Source of the DNA: an uncultured beta proteobacterium
Lineage (GTDB): Bacteria; Pseudomonadota; Gammaproteobacteria; Burkholderiales; Burkholderiaceae_C
Assembly (NCBI GenBank): GCA_903869595.1
Contig: CAIPZV010000069.1
Span: 1 to 64,000 of the forward strand
DNA: 64,000 bases
Reading direction: 5' to 3'
Positions 42,886 through 54,903 of this stretch are shown in pieces. The notes beneath the pieces were generated by a model. It was not told the origin of the DNA and searched no databases. It saw nothing but the letters and a program-made list of their open reading frames with translations. Made by a program: the position numbers and the translations under genes. The first letter of the stretch is position 1. The number at the start of each line of letters is the position of its first letter.

Positions 42886-44550
42886 TCAGGGCTTGGCGCT
42901 TACACGTTTGGAGGGCAGCGTGGCCTCGACCGTGGGCAAGTCCACCATCATGGGCGTGCCCGGCACGGTGCAGCCAGTGTCGCAGCATTTACCCGGTTGG
43001 CGGTTTTGGGTAATGGCGCGCTCAGGGTCATGCGGGGCGGGCGCCGCAGAGCCGTCGGCGGCAATACCGCGCTCTAGCAAGCGTTCCACCAACTCCACTT
43101 TGGAGCCTATGGGGTAGTTGCGGTAAATCTCTTGTTTCATGGCGGCTGGCGAGCCGCCGCCGTGCAGGCTGATGACCGAATACCAACCGCCTTGGTAACC
43201 GGCGGTGAGGTCTTCAATAAAGCGCGCGGTTTGTATGCGCTGCTCGTAGGGCACGTCCGGGTTGGCGCGCAGCACCTCGCTGAGCTTCGCGCCGGTCTCG
43301 GGGTTGTGGTCTTCGTCCGGGCCGGGCAGGGTGACGATCAGGCCGCCGCTGACATAGTGCGCGATGCGGTGCATGTCATAAATTTTGGTCGCCAGCAACA
43401 GTTTGCCGATATTGGAAAACACTGCATCGGGCACAAAGCTGTGGCTGTGTGGGTCTGCTTTGCCATAGACGCTGGCCGCCACGCCGCAGGCATAAAAGCT
43501 TTCGGTGATGGTGATCAGCTCCACCATTTGTTCACGCAAATGGCTTTCCTGGCCGGGGTCAAAGCCATTGGCCTCGCACATCAATGCGCCTGCGCCAATC
43601 AGCAAATCGCCAAACCCAGCGCGCGCGCCAATGCAGGTATGGCGGTGGTGGGTAGCGTAGCTATAGGTCAGGTGGCCGGAGTGTTCCCATTCGCCCGCGT
43701 AAAACACGTGGTCCATGGGCACAAACACCTTGTCAAACATGCATACCGCCGTGCTTTGGCCGTATTTGCTGCTAAAAAGGGCAGCGCCATGCTCGGGTTC
43801 GCCGGGCCGGCCGGCGGGGCGGGCGATGATGGTCAGGCCCGGTGCGTCAATCGGCACCGCGCAGCAGACCGCAAAGTCCGCATCGGCCTGGCCCATATTG
43901 CGGCAAGGCATGACAAGCAGTTCATGCATATAGGGCGCGCCGGTGACGATGGCTTTGGTGCCCGATATCAAGATTCCGTGTTGCCCGTTGTGCTTGGCTT
44001 GGTAGTCGACGATATGGACATAGCTGTCTCGGTTGCCTTGCTGGTGCGGGCGCAGTCCCCGGTCGCCTTTGGCGTCGGTCATGGCCACGCCCAGTGTCAA
44101 GTCTTGGTCTTGCACGCGGTGCATATAGTTCAGGAATTTCGCGGTGTGCTCGGTGCTGCCTTTGGCGTCATCGATGCGCGCGCTGACCTGGCCGATGGCG
44201 TTGAGCGCGTCGTGCGTCAGATAGCGCTGGGCGCAACCGGTTTCTTGGCAGACCAGACGTACGGCCTCGAGCTTATTGAGCAGGTCACCGGAGCTGGTAT
44301 TGATGTGGGTGAGCCGGTTCACGGTTTTACCGCTGCTTTGCTGGACCGCAGTCATGACTTTGGCGTACTGAGGTTTGAGCGCGTAGTCGTAAGTCAGCGC
44401 GATGGCGTTCATCCCGGGCGAAAAGCCGGGCTCGTCCACCACGGATTCGACCAGATGGCCGTCCAAAAACACCCGGGGGCGGTAGCGGCGGAGGGATTCG
44501 CGGTAGTCGTCGCCACTCATTAAGAGGGCTGCGGCTGCGGGCATATTCAT
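42886..44550 (-). CDS. 4-hydroxyphenylacetate 3-hydroxylase / 4-hydroxybutyryl-CoA dehydratase family protein
   Basis: GDDYRESLRRYRPRVFLDGHLV; NRDSYVHIVDYQAKHNGQHGILISGTKAIVTGAPYMHELLV; FVPMDHVFYAGEWEHSGHL. Confidence 0.85.
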   Translation of the reverse strand: MNMPAAAALLMSGDDYRESLRRYRPRVFLDGHLVESVVDEPGFSPGMNAIALTYDYALKPQYAKVMTAVQQSSGKTVNRLTHINTSSGDLLNKLEAVRLVCQETGCAQRYLTHDALNAIGQVSARIDDAKGSTEHTAKFLNYMHRVQDQDLTLGVAMTDAKGDRGLRPHQQGNRDSYVHIVDYQAKHNGQHGILISGTKAIVTGAPYMHELLVMPCRNMGQADADFAVCCAVPIDAPGLTIIARPAGRPGEPEHGAALFSSKYGQSTAVCMFDKVFVPMDHVFYAGEWEHSGHLTYSYATHHRHTCIGARAGFGDLLIGAGALMCEANGFDPGQESHLREQMVELITITESFYACGVAASVYGKADPHSHSFVPDAVFSNIGKLLLATKIYDMHRIAHYVSGGLIVTLPGPDEDHNPETGAKLSEVLRANPDVPYEQRIQTARFIEDLTAGYQGGWYSVISLHGGGSPAAMKQEIYRNYPIGSKVELVERLLERGIAADGSAAPAPHDPERAITQNRQPGKCCDTGCTVPGTPMMVDLPTVEATLPSKRVSAKP

Positions 44551-44901
44551 GGCGTGGCTCCGTATTTCATAGGGTGCAATATACCGGATTGAGGCACTCA
44601 GCCACCTTACAAAGGGCATGGCAGCGGCTGTTCAATTTGGCGCGCCGAGGCGGTGCATCAGCCTAGGGGCGGAACCACGGTCCCACACGACGACTGTCCT
44701 TGCGCTCGCAATACGGCCAGGTTTAATTCGCTTTCCACCGCAATTGACCTTCCCGGTGCCAATTATTAAATTATTAAATTTGAAACCAATATTAATATGG
44801 TGATATAAAGCGGCAGACCTGACCGTTAGAAAAACCAGTATTTCAAGCTGCGGGTTTAGCAAAGTTCAATTTACATTTTTTAAACAGAAGGGACAAAAAA
44901 T

Positions 44902-45570
44902 ATGAAGCAATTCGGTACCAGTCAACCATGGCGTGTCAAATTGGCCGGGGTAGGGCGGTCTATGGGTTTGCTTTTAGCAATCGCCCTGGCAGCGCCTTTG
45001 GTGCAGGCGCAAAACGTAAGCTTCGGGCCTGCGACATTTACCAAGTCGGTGGAGGTGGCTGATACGGCACTCAATCTCAATGGCGCGGGGATTCGCTACC
45101 GTTTTGGTTTTAAAGTGTATGCCGCAGGCCTGTATTTGCAGAATAAGGTTACAACGCCTGAAGCCGCTTTGTCCGCCAGCGGACCCAAACGTGTGCAGTT
45201 GGTCATGCTGCGCGAGGTCGATGGTGCAGAGTTGGGCAAATTGTTCGTGCGCGGTATTGAAAATAACACGCTTAAAGGCGAGGACTTGAGCAAAATTGTC
45301 CCTGGAACCAGTCGCATGGGCGACGCTTTTGCGCAGGTTTTTGCGGGTGGTAAAAAGCTTGGCGTGGGCGAGACCTTGGCGATCGACTTTGTGCCAGGCG
45401 TGGGCACCTTGATGGCGCACAACGGCAAGCAAGTGGGCGAGACCATCAAAGAGCCGCAGTTTTATGTGGCATTGATGCGCTTGTGGTTGGGCCAGGATCC
45501 GGCAGACCGCCAATTGAAAGAAGCCATGCTTGGCCAGGCAGCCCCTGCGCCTGCCAAAGCGGCGATTTAA
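44902..45570 (+). CDS. chalcone-isomerase-like secreted protein
   Basis: GAGIRYRFGFKVYAAGLYL; secretory N-terminus. Confidence 0.85.
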   Translation: MKQFGTSQPWRVKLAGVGRSMGLLLAIALAAPLVQAQNVSFGPATFTKSVEVADTALNLNGAGIRYRFGFKVYAAGLYLQNKVTTPEAALSASGPKRVQLVMLREVDGAELGKLFVRGIENNTLKGEDLSKIVPGTSRMGDAFAQVFAGGKKLGVGETLAIDFVPGVGTLMAHNGKQVGETIKEPQFYVALMRLWLGQDPADRQLKEAMLGQAAPAPAKAAI

Positions 45571-45663
45571 GGTCCTGCGGACTGTTTGGTGCCCCCAGCA
45601 ATCGCGTTTGAGCGCGCCATTGCCCGAGCGGGGTGCGCTTGTGGGCCACCGTAGAATCTAGCC

Positions 45664-47682
45664 ATGTCTTATCTGGTTCTTGCCCGCAAATACCGACCGC
45701 GCAATTTTGCGGAAATGGTGGGCCAGGGCCATGTGGTGCAAGCCTTGGGTAATGCGCTCACGACGCAGCGACTGCACCATGCTTACCTTTTTACGGGTAC
45801 GCGGGGGGTTGGGAAAACCACGGTTTCGCGCATTCTTGCCAAATCCCTCAATTGCCAGGGGCCCGATGGGCATGGCGGCATTACCGCTACGCCTTGTGGC
45901 GTCTGCCAGGCTTGCACCGACATCGATGCCGGCCGCTTTGTCGATTACACCGAGCTAGATGCCGCGTCCAACCGGGGCGTGGATGAGGTTCAGGCGCTGC
46001 TGGAACAAGCCGTCTATAAGCCCGTGCAAGGGCGCTTCAAGGTCTTCATGATTGACGAGGTGCACATGCTCACTGGGCATGCGTTCAACGCCATGCTCAA
46101 AACGCTGGAAGAGCCGCCGGATTACCTGAAATTTGTGCTGGCCACCACCGACCCGCAAAAAGTGCCGGTAACTGTCCTCTCGCGCTGCTTGCAATTTAAT
46201 TTGCGACCTATGGCGCCGCAAACCATTTTTGACCATCTGGCGCAGGTGCTGGGCGCAGAGCGGGTGGCTTTTGATAAGCCTTCTTTGCATTTGCTGGCGC
46301 GTGCGGCGCGCGGCTCCATGCGTGACGCGCTGAGCCTGAGCGACCAGGCGATCGCCTTTGGTGGCGGGCAGCTTTCCGAAGCCACGGTACGGCAAATGCT
46401 CGGCAGCGTGGACCGGTCGTATGTTTTTGCCTTGATCGAAGCGCTGGCCCGCAGTGAAGGCCGCAAAGTGGTGGAAACGGTGGAAAGCCTGCGTGTGCAG
46501 GGTCTGAACGCCGCTTCCGCGCTAGAGGAAATGGCCAGCGTCTTGCACCGTATGGCGGTTTATCAGTCCATGGGTGAGGCAGCGGCGCTTGATAGCAGCG
46601 ACCCGCAGGAGGCGGACATGGCCCGCCTGGCCGCCGTGTTGCCCGCCGATGAAACGCAGTTGCTCTACAGCATTTGCCTGCACGGACGCGGCGATTTGGG
46701 CCTCGCGCCCGATGAATATGCGGCCCTGACCATGGTGCTTTTGCGTTTGCTGGCTTTCAAGCCCGTTGACGCATCCTTGCAAGCCGGGCCACTGGCAGCG
46801 GAAAAAAAAAGCCTGAAATCGGCGCCTGAGCTTGCGGGTGGCGCCGATCCTGGTGCTGATCACAGCCAAGCGCCCACGGCCGAGCCCGCGCTGGAATCGC
46901 CTTTTCCCGTGGCCGCTAAGGGGTCGCCGCAAGAGCCGCAACCCCATAGTCCGCTCTCGGAGCAAGCCCATAAGCCTAGCGCCACCGCCAGCGTGCCCGC
47001 AATTACCAGCACCGGATTTAGCTCTAGCGGCCATCCTGAAGCTACCGCTTCCCCTCCCCCCACCGTCCAGGTGCCGCCAGGTCAATTGCTGGCGGTACAT
47101 GACCAGGACGCGCGCCATAGCGCTGAGTTTGACCAAGCGAAGGGCGCGCAAGTTTCTCATCCATCTGCAGCCCCATCGCAGTCGCAGCCCGCTGAAAAAA
47201 GCACCACCGCGCACCGCGTGGTGGGCGTCCCGATGCGGGTGCAGCAGGAAAGCCGCCTGGACCAGACACAAAGTAGCGCGGTGGCCGGTTTTGTGGAGAG
47301 TGAGCATGGGGCTTTTTGGCACGCAACCGTGCAAGCCCTGGTGCAGTCGCAGGCGGTGAACGCTTTGGCGCGCGAGTTGGCTTTGCAATCGCAGCTGATT
47401 GGGCGCGACGAAGACCAGTGGATTTTGCGGGTCGAGAGCGAATCGCTCAACCAGGCAGGTAGCCGCGATCGGCTCAGCCAGGCGCTGCAAGACGCCGGTT
47501 TTGCGGTTGCCTTGGCGGTGGAGGTGGGCCGCGTCAGTGACAGCCCAGCACGCCGCAATGCCAGCGCCAGCGCCGAGCGCCAGCAGGCCGCCGAGCGCAT
47601 CATCCACAGCAACCCTCTGGTACAAACTTGGATGCGCGACTTTGGGGCGAAAATTGTTCCCGGTAGCATCCGACCTTTGTAG
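45664..47682 (+). CDS. dnaX: DNA polymerase III subunit gamma/tau
   Basis: YLVLARKYRPRNFAEMVGQGHVVQALGNAL; GTRGVGKTTVSRILAKSLNC; Zn Cys4; HMLTGHAFNAMLKTLEEPP. Confidence 0.97.
   Translation: MSYLVLARKYRPRNFAEMVGQGHVVQALGNALTTQRLHHAYLFTGTRGVGKTTVSRILAKSLNCQGPDGHGGITATPCGVCQACTDIDAGRFVDYTELDAASNRGVDEVQALLEQAVYKPVQGRFKVFMIDEVHMLTGHAFNAMLKTLEEPPDYLKFVLATTDPQKVPVTVLSRCLQFNLRPMAPQTIFDHLAQVLGAERVAFDKPSLHLLARAARGSMRDALSLSDQAIAFGGGQLSEATVRQMLGSVDRSYVFALIEALARSEGRKVVETVESLRVQGLNAASALEEMASVLHRMAVYQSMGEAAALDSSDPQEADMARLAAVLPADETQLLYSICLHGRGDLGLAPDEYAALTMVLLRLLAFKPVDASLQAGPLAAEKKSLKSAPELAGGADPGADHSQAPTAEPALESPFPVAAKGSPQEPQPHSPLSEQAHKPSATASVPAITSTGFSSSGHPEATASPPPTVQVPPGQLLAVHDQDARHSAEFDQAKGAQVSHPSAAPSQSQPAEKSTTAHRVVGVPMRVQQESRLDQTQSSAVAGFVESEHGAFWHATVQALVQSQAVNALARELALQSQLIGRDEDQWILRVESESLNQAGSRDRLSQALQDAGFAVALAVEVGRVSDSPARRNASASAERQQAAERIIHSNPLVQTWMRDFGAKIVPGSIRPL
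46801..46848 (+). promoter_or_regulatory. candidate dnaX programmed frameshift/slippage signal
   Basis: A9 tract (46802-46810), 7-nt spacer, perfect inverted repeat ATCGGCGCC (46818-46826)/GGCGCCGAT (46840-46848); stops in both alternative frames directly downstream. Confidence 0.7.
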
Positions 47683-47749
47683 TGCTTGGTCATCGATGGA
47701 TGGCAGAGGCACTTCCCGTTTTTATTAAGTACAGCTAAAAGGATTTTTG

Positions 47750-48073
47750 ATGTTCAATAAAGGACAACTTGCCGGTCTGATGAAGCAGGCGCAGGCTATG
47801 CAAGACAACGTGAAAAAAGCCCAGGATGAGTTGGGCCTGATTGAAGTGAGTGGCGAGTCCGGTTCCGGTCTGGTCAAAGTCACCATGACCTGCAAGCACG
47901 AGGTCAAGCGCATCACCATCGACCCCAGCCTTCTGGCTGATGATAAAGACATGCTCGAAGACCTGGTCGCTGCCGCGTTTAACGCGGCTTTGCGCGTGGC
48001 CGAAGAAACCTCGGCGCAAAAAATGGCCAAGATCACGGCTGGCTTGCCACCCGGCATGAAGCTTCCGTTTTAA
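47750..48073 (+). CDS. ybaB: YbaB/EbfC nucleoid-associated protein
   Basis: [29 protein letters not shown]; between dnaX and recR. Confidence 0.95.
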   Translation: MFNKGQLAGLMKQAQAMQDNVKKAQDELGLIEVSGESGSGLVKVTMTCKHEVKRITIDPSLLADDKDMLEDLVAAAFNAALRVAEETSAQKMAKITAGLPPGMKLPF

Positions 48074-48107
48074 GGCGTGATGACATTCCAAGCAGAGGCA
48101 TGGCGCC

Positions 48108-48698
48108 ATGTCTGACGCGCATGCACTGGACGCCTTGATTCAGGCCTTGCGTCGTTTGCCCGGCGTGGGTATCAAATCGGCGCAGCGCATGGCCTTTCAT
48201 TTGTTGCAACGCGACCGGCCAGGGGCGCAGGCGCTGGCGCGCGCTTTGCAAGAGGCCAGCGATAACGTGCGCCATTGCGAACGCTGCCACACCTTTACCC
48301 AAGACCAGGTGTGCGCCACCTGCCTGGACACGCGGCGTGACCACACGCAACTCTGTGTGTTGGAAACACCGGCCGACCAGGCAGCCATGGAGCGTACTGG
48401 CGCCTACCACGGCCTGTACTTTGTTTTGATGGGCAAGCTCAGTCCGCTCGATGGCATTGGGCCGCATGAATTGGGCTTGGATAAATTGTTTGTGCGCGCC
48501 TGCGACGGCCTTGTGCGCGAAGTGATTTTGGCAACCAACTTCACTGCCGAAGGCGAGGCCACCGCCCATGTGATCGCCGAAGGTCTGCGCGCCAAGGGTT
48601 TGAATCCGACGCGCCTGGCGCGCGGTGTGCCGGTGGGTAGCGAGTTGGAATATGTGGACTTAGGCACGATTGCCCACGCCTTGGTGGATAGGCGCTGA
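48108..48698 (+). CDS. recR: recombination protein RecR
   Basis: [20 protein letters not shown]; Cys4 finger [16 protein letters not shown]; Toprim. Confidence 0.96.
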   Translation: MSDAHALDALIQALRRLPGVGIKSAQRMAFHLLQRDRPGAQALARALQEASDNVRHCERCHTFTQDQVCATCLDTRRDHTQLCVLETPADQAAMERTGAYHGLYFVLMGKLSPLDGIGPHELGLDKLFVRACDGLVREVILATNFTAEGEATAHVIAEGLRAKGLNPTRLARGVPVGSELEYVDLGTIAHALVDRR

Positions 48699-48796
48699 GC
48701 ACGTGCGTTCTCTGAATGGCTCCACCGTGGCATGACTGCCCAAGCCTTGGTGGATCTTTGTGAAGCATTTGGTTTTTCTTTTTTTTAGGGGCTTAT

Positions 48797-49216
48797 ATGA
48801 CGGGTTCTGCTTTTTCCGTACTGCACTGGTGTGTTCTTCTGGCTGCCATCATGCCCATACTCTGCGCGGGTATGGCCAAGTCGAGTGGCTTTGGCAAGCC
48901 GGTGCTGGAAGGCGGCTACGACAACGCCATGCCGCGCCAGTGGCTGGCAGGCCAAACCGGTTGGCGTGCGCGGGCCCATGCAGCGCAGTCCAATTGTTTT
49001 GAATCGCTGCCGTTTTTCATTGGTGCAGTCGCTCTCGCGCAGCATGCAGGCGCGGACGCCGCGCGCTTGGATATGCTGGCTCTGATTTTTGTCGCTTTGC
49101 GGGTGGTGTATGTCGCTTTGTATATCACCGACCAAGCCAATGCGCGCAGCTTGGCTTGGGCCTTGGCACTAGCCACCAATATTGCTATTCTTTTTTCTGG
49201 CGCGACTGGCGCATAA
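48797..49216 (+). CDS. MAPEG family membrane protein
   Basis: RARAHAAQSNCFESLPFFIGAVALAQHAGA. Confidence 0.85.
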   Translation: MTGSAFSVLHWCVLLAAIMPILCAGMAKSSGFGKPVLEGGYDNAMPRQWLAGQTGWRARAHAAQSNCFESLPFFIGAVALAQHAGADAARLDMLALIFVALRVVYVALYITDQANARSLAWALALATNIAILFSGATGA

Positions 49217-49290
49217 GCGTCGCTTGGCTAGCAATTGCGGGTAGGGGCTTTGTAAAACGCCCTCAACAAAGAATGAGGGGCAGCGAGCGC

Positions 49291-50742
49291 CTATTTTTTC
49301 TTGTGCTCATCTTCAGGCTTTTTGCCCTTTGACTTGGGCACCGCTGAGGCCGCCGCCTTGGGTTTGCTGCTGAGTTTGGCCGCTGAGCCTGCGGGGACGT
49401 TCACAAAAATCACCAGTGCCTGACCCGGCTTGAATTTTGCGGTGGCAGCTACCTTATTCCATTGGGCTAAGTTGGCGGGGCTGACATTAAAGCGTTTGGC
49501 CAATGTAGCCACGGTGTCGGCCTTACCAGCGCGTATAGATTTGCGTACGCTGATCATTTCCGGGGTGAGTGTCACTTGCCCGCGGTCGGCGACCGATTCA
49601 CTCACGTCCTTTTGCGAATTGGCGGCGCGGGGCACTAACAGCGTCGACCCTGCTTTGATGAGCATGCCCGCCGGTATGTTGTTGACCTGGCGCAATTGGG
49701 ATTCATCCATACCCACTTGTTTAGCCGCTTCAGCAATACGCACGGTGGAGGAGGCTACCCAAACCGTCCAGCTAGCTAAACGTGGGCCTTTGAACTCCTG
49801 CAGGTTTTTTTCAAACACATCTGCGTTGTCCCAGGGCAGCAAAATTTGTGGCGTGCCTGCGGCCATGATCACGGGTTTGTTGACCGAAGGGTTGAGTGAT
49901 TTGAAATCATCCAAAGGCACACCCGAGAGCTTGACCGCCATCGCGACATCAATGTCTTTGACGATGCCCACAGTTTTGAAATAAGGATGGTTGCCGATAT
50001 CCGGCAATTGCGCAGCAAAATTTTCTGGGTGACCGACGATGTTTTTAATCGCCTGCAGCTTGGGCACGTAGTACTGCGTTTCCTGCGGCATACCCAGGTC
50101 GGTATAGCCCGTGGGCAGGCCCAGGCGCTGGTTTTTGGCTATGGCCCGTCCCACGCTTCCTTCGCCCCAGTTGTAGGCCGCCAGCGCCAGGTGCCAGTCG
50201 CCAAACATACCGTGGAGTTTTTGCAGATAGTCCAGCGCGGCGCGGGTGGAAGCTAGCACGTCGCGCCGGTCATCGCGAAACACGTTTTGTTTGAGTTCGA
50301 AGCTTTTGCCGGTCGCTGGCATAAATTGCCACATGCCTGCCGCTTTTGCGCTGGAAACAGCTTGAGGGTTAAACGCGCTTTCGACGAAAGGCAGCAAGGC
50401 CAGCTCGGTCGGCATATTGCGCATTTCCAGTTCTTCGACAATGTGAAAGAGGTATTTACGCGATCGCTCGGTCATACGAAAGATGTAATCGGGCCGGTTG
50501 GTGTACCACTGCTCGCGGTCGCGTACCAGATTGCTCTCTAGGTCGGGCATGGCGTAGCCACGGCGTATGCGTTCCCATAAATCGGCGGGGGTGGCTGTTG
50601 CCGCTACGGACAGGGATTTGCTTTCCTGCAATTCCAGCGGTTGCAGACTGGCCGGGCCTTCAGCCGCAGATGCGATGGTCGCCCAGCCCATTAGCAGCAG
50701 GCTGGTGAGCGCACGCAGGGCGCGAAAGCGGCAGTTACACAT
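49291..50742 (-). CDS. mltD: membrane-bound lytic murein transglycosylase D with LysM repeats
   Basis: LPTELALLPFVESAFNPQAVSSAKAAGMWQFMPATG; C-terminal LysM. Confidence 0.93.
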   Translation of the reverse strand: MCNCRFRALRALTSLLLMGWATIASAAEGPASLQPLELQESKSLSVAATATPADLWERIRRGYAMPDLESNLVRDREQWYTNRPDYIFRMTERSRKYLFHIVEELEMRNMPTELALLPFVESAFNPQAVSSAKAAGMWQFMPATGKSFELKQNVFRDDRRDVLASTRAALDYLQKLHGMFGDWHLALAAYNWGEGSVGRAIAKNQRLGLPTGYTDLGMPQETQYYVPKLQAIKNIVGHPENFAAQLPDIGNHPYFKTVGIVKDIDVAMAVKLSGVPLDDFKSLNPSVNKPVIMAAGTPQILLPWDNADVFEKNLQEFKGPRLASWTVWVASSTVRIAEAAKQVGMDESQLRQVNNIPAGMLIKAGSTLLVPRAANSQKDVSESVADRGQVTLTPEMISVRKSIRAGKADTVATLAKRFNVSPANLAQWNKVAATAKFKPGQALVIFVNVPAGSAAKLSSKPKAAASAVPKSKGKKPEDEHKKK

Positions 50743-50903
50743 GGAGAGGGGCAATGGGGGCTGACTAGAATGCGCCGGACTTAGCGGCGGTTTGCTGCGC
50801 AGTAGCGTCTTGGGGTGGAAGATGGACTGGCGGGCGACTGGCCGACGCGTCGTGGGACATCCAAAAAATCAGCGTGGGCAGAGCGGGCAGCGAAAACAAT
50901 GTC

Positions 50904-51836
50904 ATGAGCGACCGGATTATAGATTTGCACGATTGGCTCCATACCGATGCCGGTCGCTACATGTTGGCCTGGGAGCAGGGCCAAGTCGATGCGCTGGTTT
51001 CCGATATGTTCGGCTTTCATGCGTTGCAGTTGGGTATGCCGCAATTGCATGGCCTAGAACATAACCGCATGCCGCACCGGTGGCTGGCGGTGCAAGAGCC
51101 CAACGAGGCTTTTTTAGATGCTGCTGCGCCGGATGCGCCATTGACATCTACCGAAACACAAGAAGCGTTGCTGAACACCTCAGCCCACGCACCCGCGAAC
51201 GATGCGCCTGCAGAGGCTGTAAAAGTAGGCCAAGAAAGCGCAGCGACCGCTGGGCTACAGCCTGCACTGGTCACTGATTTTTCCGCCTTGCCTTTTCCCG
51301 CTGCCAGCCTGGATTTGGTCTTGATGCCGCACAGCCTGGAGGTGAGCATGGATGCCCATGCCACTTTGCGCGAGGTGGAGCGCGTGTTGGTGCCCCAAGG
51401 CCGGGTGCTGATTTGCGGCTTTAACCCCGTGGGCTTGTGGGCGCTGCGCCAGGCGCGCTCGCGCTTGTGGGAGAGCCTGACCGGCGGACGCTGGCCGGGC
51501 CGGGGTTACTTGCCGGTTGCGGGGGAATACATAGGCTATTGGCGCCTGCGGGATTGGTTGCGCCTGCTGGACTTCGAAGTGGAAATAGTGCGTTTTGGTT
51601 GCTATGTCCCAGCGGTGTCTAGCCCGGCCTGGCTGCAGCGCTTTGCCTGGATGGAACGCCTGGGGCCGCGTTGGTGGCCGATTTTTGGCTCCAGTTATCT
51701 GGTCGTGGGCGTAAAACGTGTGCGCGGGGTACGCATGCTGGGTGCGGTGTGGAAACCGACACGCGGGCGTGTGCCCAGGCAAGTGCCAGCGGGGCAGAGC
51801 AACCAGGACGCATTGCATAAGGAGCAAGCAGATTGA
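50904..51836 (+). CDS. SAM-dependent methyltransferase-domain protein
   Basis: [47 protein letters not shown]. Confidence 0.85.
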   Translation: MSDRIIDLHDWLHTDAGRYMLAWEQGQVDALVSDMFGFHALQLGMPQLHGLEHNRMPHRWLAVQEPNEAFLDAAAPDAPLTSTETQEALLNTSAHAPANDAPAEAVKVGQESAATAGLQPALVTDFSALPFPAASLDLVLMPHSLEVSMDAHATLREVERVLVPQGRVLICGFNPVGLWALRQARSRLWESLTGGRWPGRGYLPVAGEYIGYWRLRDWLRLLDFEVEIVRFGCYVPAVSSPAWLQRFAWMERLGPRWWPIFGSSYLVVGVKRVRGVRMLGAVWKPTRGRVPRQVPAGQSNQDALHKEQAD

Positions 51837-52279
51837 ACAAGGTCGTTATTTACACCGACGGCGCCTGCAAGGGCAATCCGGGGCCGGGCGGTTGGGGTGC
51901 GCTCTTGCGTGCTGCCGATGGTGCAGAAAAAGAACTATATGGTGGCGAGTTAGAGACCACGAATAACCGCATGGAGATGATGGCGGTCATCGAGGCACTT
52001 TCGGCCCTCAAGCGCCCTTGCCATGTGGTTTTGCATGTGGACAGCCAGTATGTGCTCAAAGGCATGACCGAATGGCTGCATGGCTGGAAAGCCAAGGGTT
52101 GGCGCACAGCGGCCAAGCAGCCGGTCAAGAACGTTGATTTATGGCAACGACTGGACGCCTTGGTGCACCAAAGCGAGCACCGCATTGAGTGGCAATGGGT
52201 CAAGGGCCACGCCGGGGACCCCGGCAATGAGCGTGCCGACGCGTTGGCCAACCGGGGTGTGGAGCGACTGGCGCGCTAG
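51833..52279 (+). CDS. rnhA: ribonuclease HI (TTG start)
   Basis: [55 protein letters not shown]. Confidence 0.97.
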   Translation: MNKVVIYTDGACKGNPGPGGWGALLRAADGAEKELYGGELETTNNRMEMMAVIEALSALKRPCHVVLHVDSQYVLKGMTEWLHGWKAKGWRTAAKQPVKNVDLWQRLDALVHQSEHRIEWQWVKGHAGDPGNERADALANRGVERLAR

Positions 52280-52280
52280 C

Positions 52281-53582
<1,302 letters not shown>

Positions 53583-53597
53583 AGACCGGTGTGCGCC

Positions 53598-54755
53598 TTA
53601 TCCGCCGATGTAACTCATTTCCACCCGCCGCCCCGGCGCTGCCGCAGCGCTCGCGGGCAGCGAGGCACGCAACATCGAGTAGCGGTCATCGCGTTGCGCC
53701 CAGATGGCGCGTATGGAACCTGCCAAATCATTCGCACTCGCACCGCCGCGTAGCAGGCTGCGCAAGTCATAGCCCCGGCTGGCGAACAGGCACAAATACA
53801 ACTGGCCTTCGGTGGATAAGCGCGCGCGGTTACAGTCGCCGCAAAAGGCCTGGGTTACGCTGCTGATCACGCCTATCTCACCTGCGTGGGCATCGGGCTT
53901 GCCTTGTGCGTCAGCATAGGCCCAGCGCTGCGCGGTTTCGCCCGGTGCAAAGGCCTCCATTGGCAACATCGCAAATTCCGTTTGCAAGCGCTCTATCACC
54001 TGGGCAGAAGGTAGCACCTCATCCATGCGCCAGCCGTTGGTGGCGCCCACGTCCATGTATTCAATAAAGCGCAACACGATGCCGGTGCCCCGGAAATGCC
54101 TGGCCATAGCCAAAATTTCATGATCATTGGTGCCGCGCTTAACCACCATATTCACTTTGATCGGCCCCAGGCCCGCCGCTTGCGCTGCTTCAATGCCCTT
54201 GAGCACCTCAGATACCGGAAAGTCCACATCGTTCATTTGGCGAAAAACGCTGTCGTCCAATCCATCCAGGCTGACGGTGACGCGTTGCAAACCCGCATCG
54301 CGCAGGGCTTGGGCTTTGCGGGCCAAGAGGGCGCCGTTGGTAGTCAAGGTGATGTCCAGGGGCTGACCTTGTGGAGTACGCAGGGCGGACAGCTGGGCTA
54401 TTAGTAATTCCAGGTTTTTGCGCAGCAGCGGCTCGCCCCCGGTGAGGCGGATTTTTTGCACGCCCAGGCCCACAAACTCGCGCGCCACTTGCACGATTTC
54501 TTCAAAGGACAGCAGGGCGGACTGGGGTAGATACTGGTAGTCCTTGTCAAACACTTCCTTGGGCATGCAATAGCTGCAGCGGAAATTGCAACGGTCGGTG
54601 ACGCTGATACGTAAGTCGCGCAAGGGGCGCCCCAGACGGTCCATGGGCAGCGTGGTCAGGCTGGGGCCGCCATGTGTGTTGGCCGGGGGCATGGGATGGG
54701 CGCTTTGGCGCTGGTCATGCACCGGAATCACGCGGGGTGGCTTGGAATTGCTCAT
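53598..54755 (-). CDS. moaA: GTP 3',8-cyclase
   Basis: [17 protein letters not shown] radical SAM; C-terminal Cys cluster [11 protein letters not shown]. Confidence 0.96.
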   Translation of the reverse strand: MSNSKPPRVIPVHDQRQSAHPMPPANTHGGPSLTTLPMDRLGRPLRDLRISVTDRCNFRCSYCMPKEVFDKDYQYLPQSALLSFEEIVQVAREFVGLGVQKIRLTGGEPLLRKNLELLIAQLSALRTPQGQPLDITLTTNGALLARKAQALRDAGLQRVTVSLDGLDDSVFRQMNDVDFPVSEVLKGIEAAQAAGLGPIKVNMVVKRGTNDHEILAMARHFRGTGIVLRFIEYMDVGATNGWRMDEVLPSAQVIERLQTEFAMLPMEAFAPGETAQRWAYADAQGKPDAHAGEIGVISSVTQAFCGDCNRARLSTEGQLYLCLFASRGYDLRSLLRGGASANDLAGSIRAIWAQRDDRYSMLRASLPASAAAAPGRRVEMSYIGG

Positions 54756-54903
54756 GCCGCTATTGTGCAGTGTGCGACTTGGCCTTTCTGAGCGCCTTCG
54801 TACTATGATCGTTAGCTATGGATTGGCTAAGGCAAGCACCCACTGGCGATTGGAACGCATTTGCTGCGCGAGTAGTAGGTCGGGTTGCGCGGCCTTGCGA
54901 GCT

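Noticed and set aside
43132-44523. 463-aa plus-strand ORF opposite the HpaB/AbfD-like gene
   Set aside because: Shadow frame of a well-supported minus-strand CDS.
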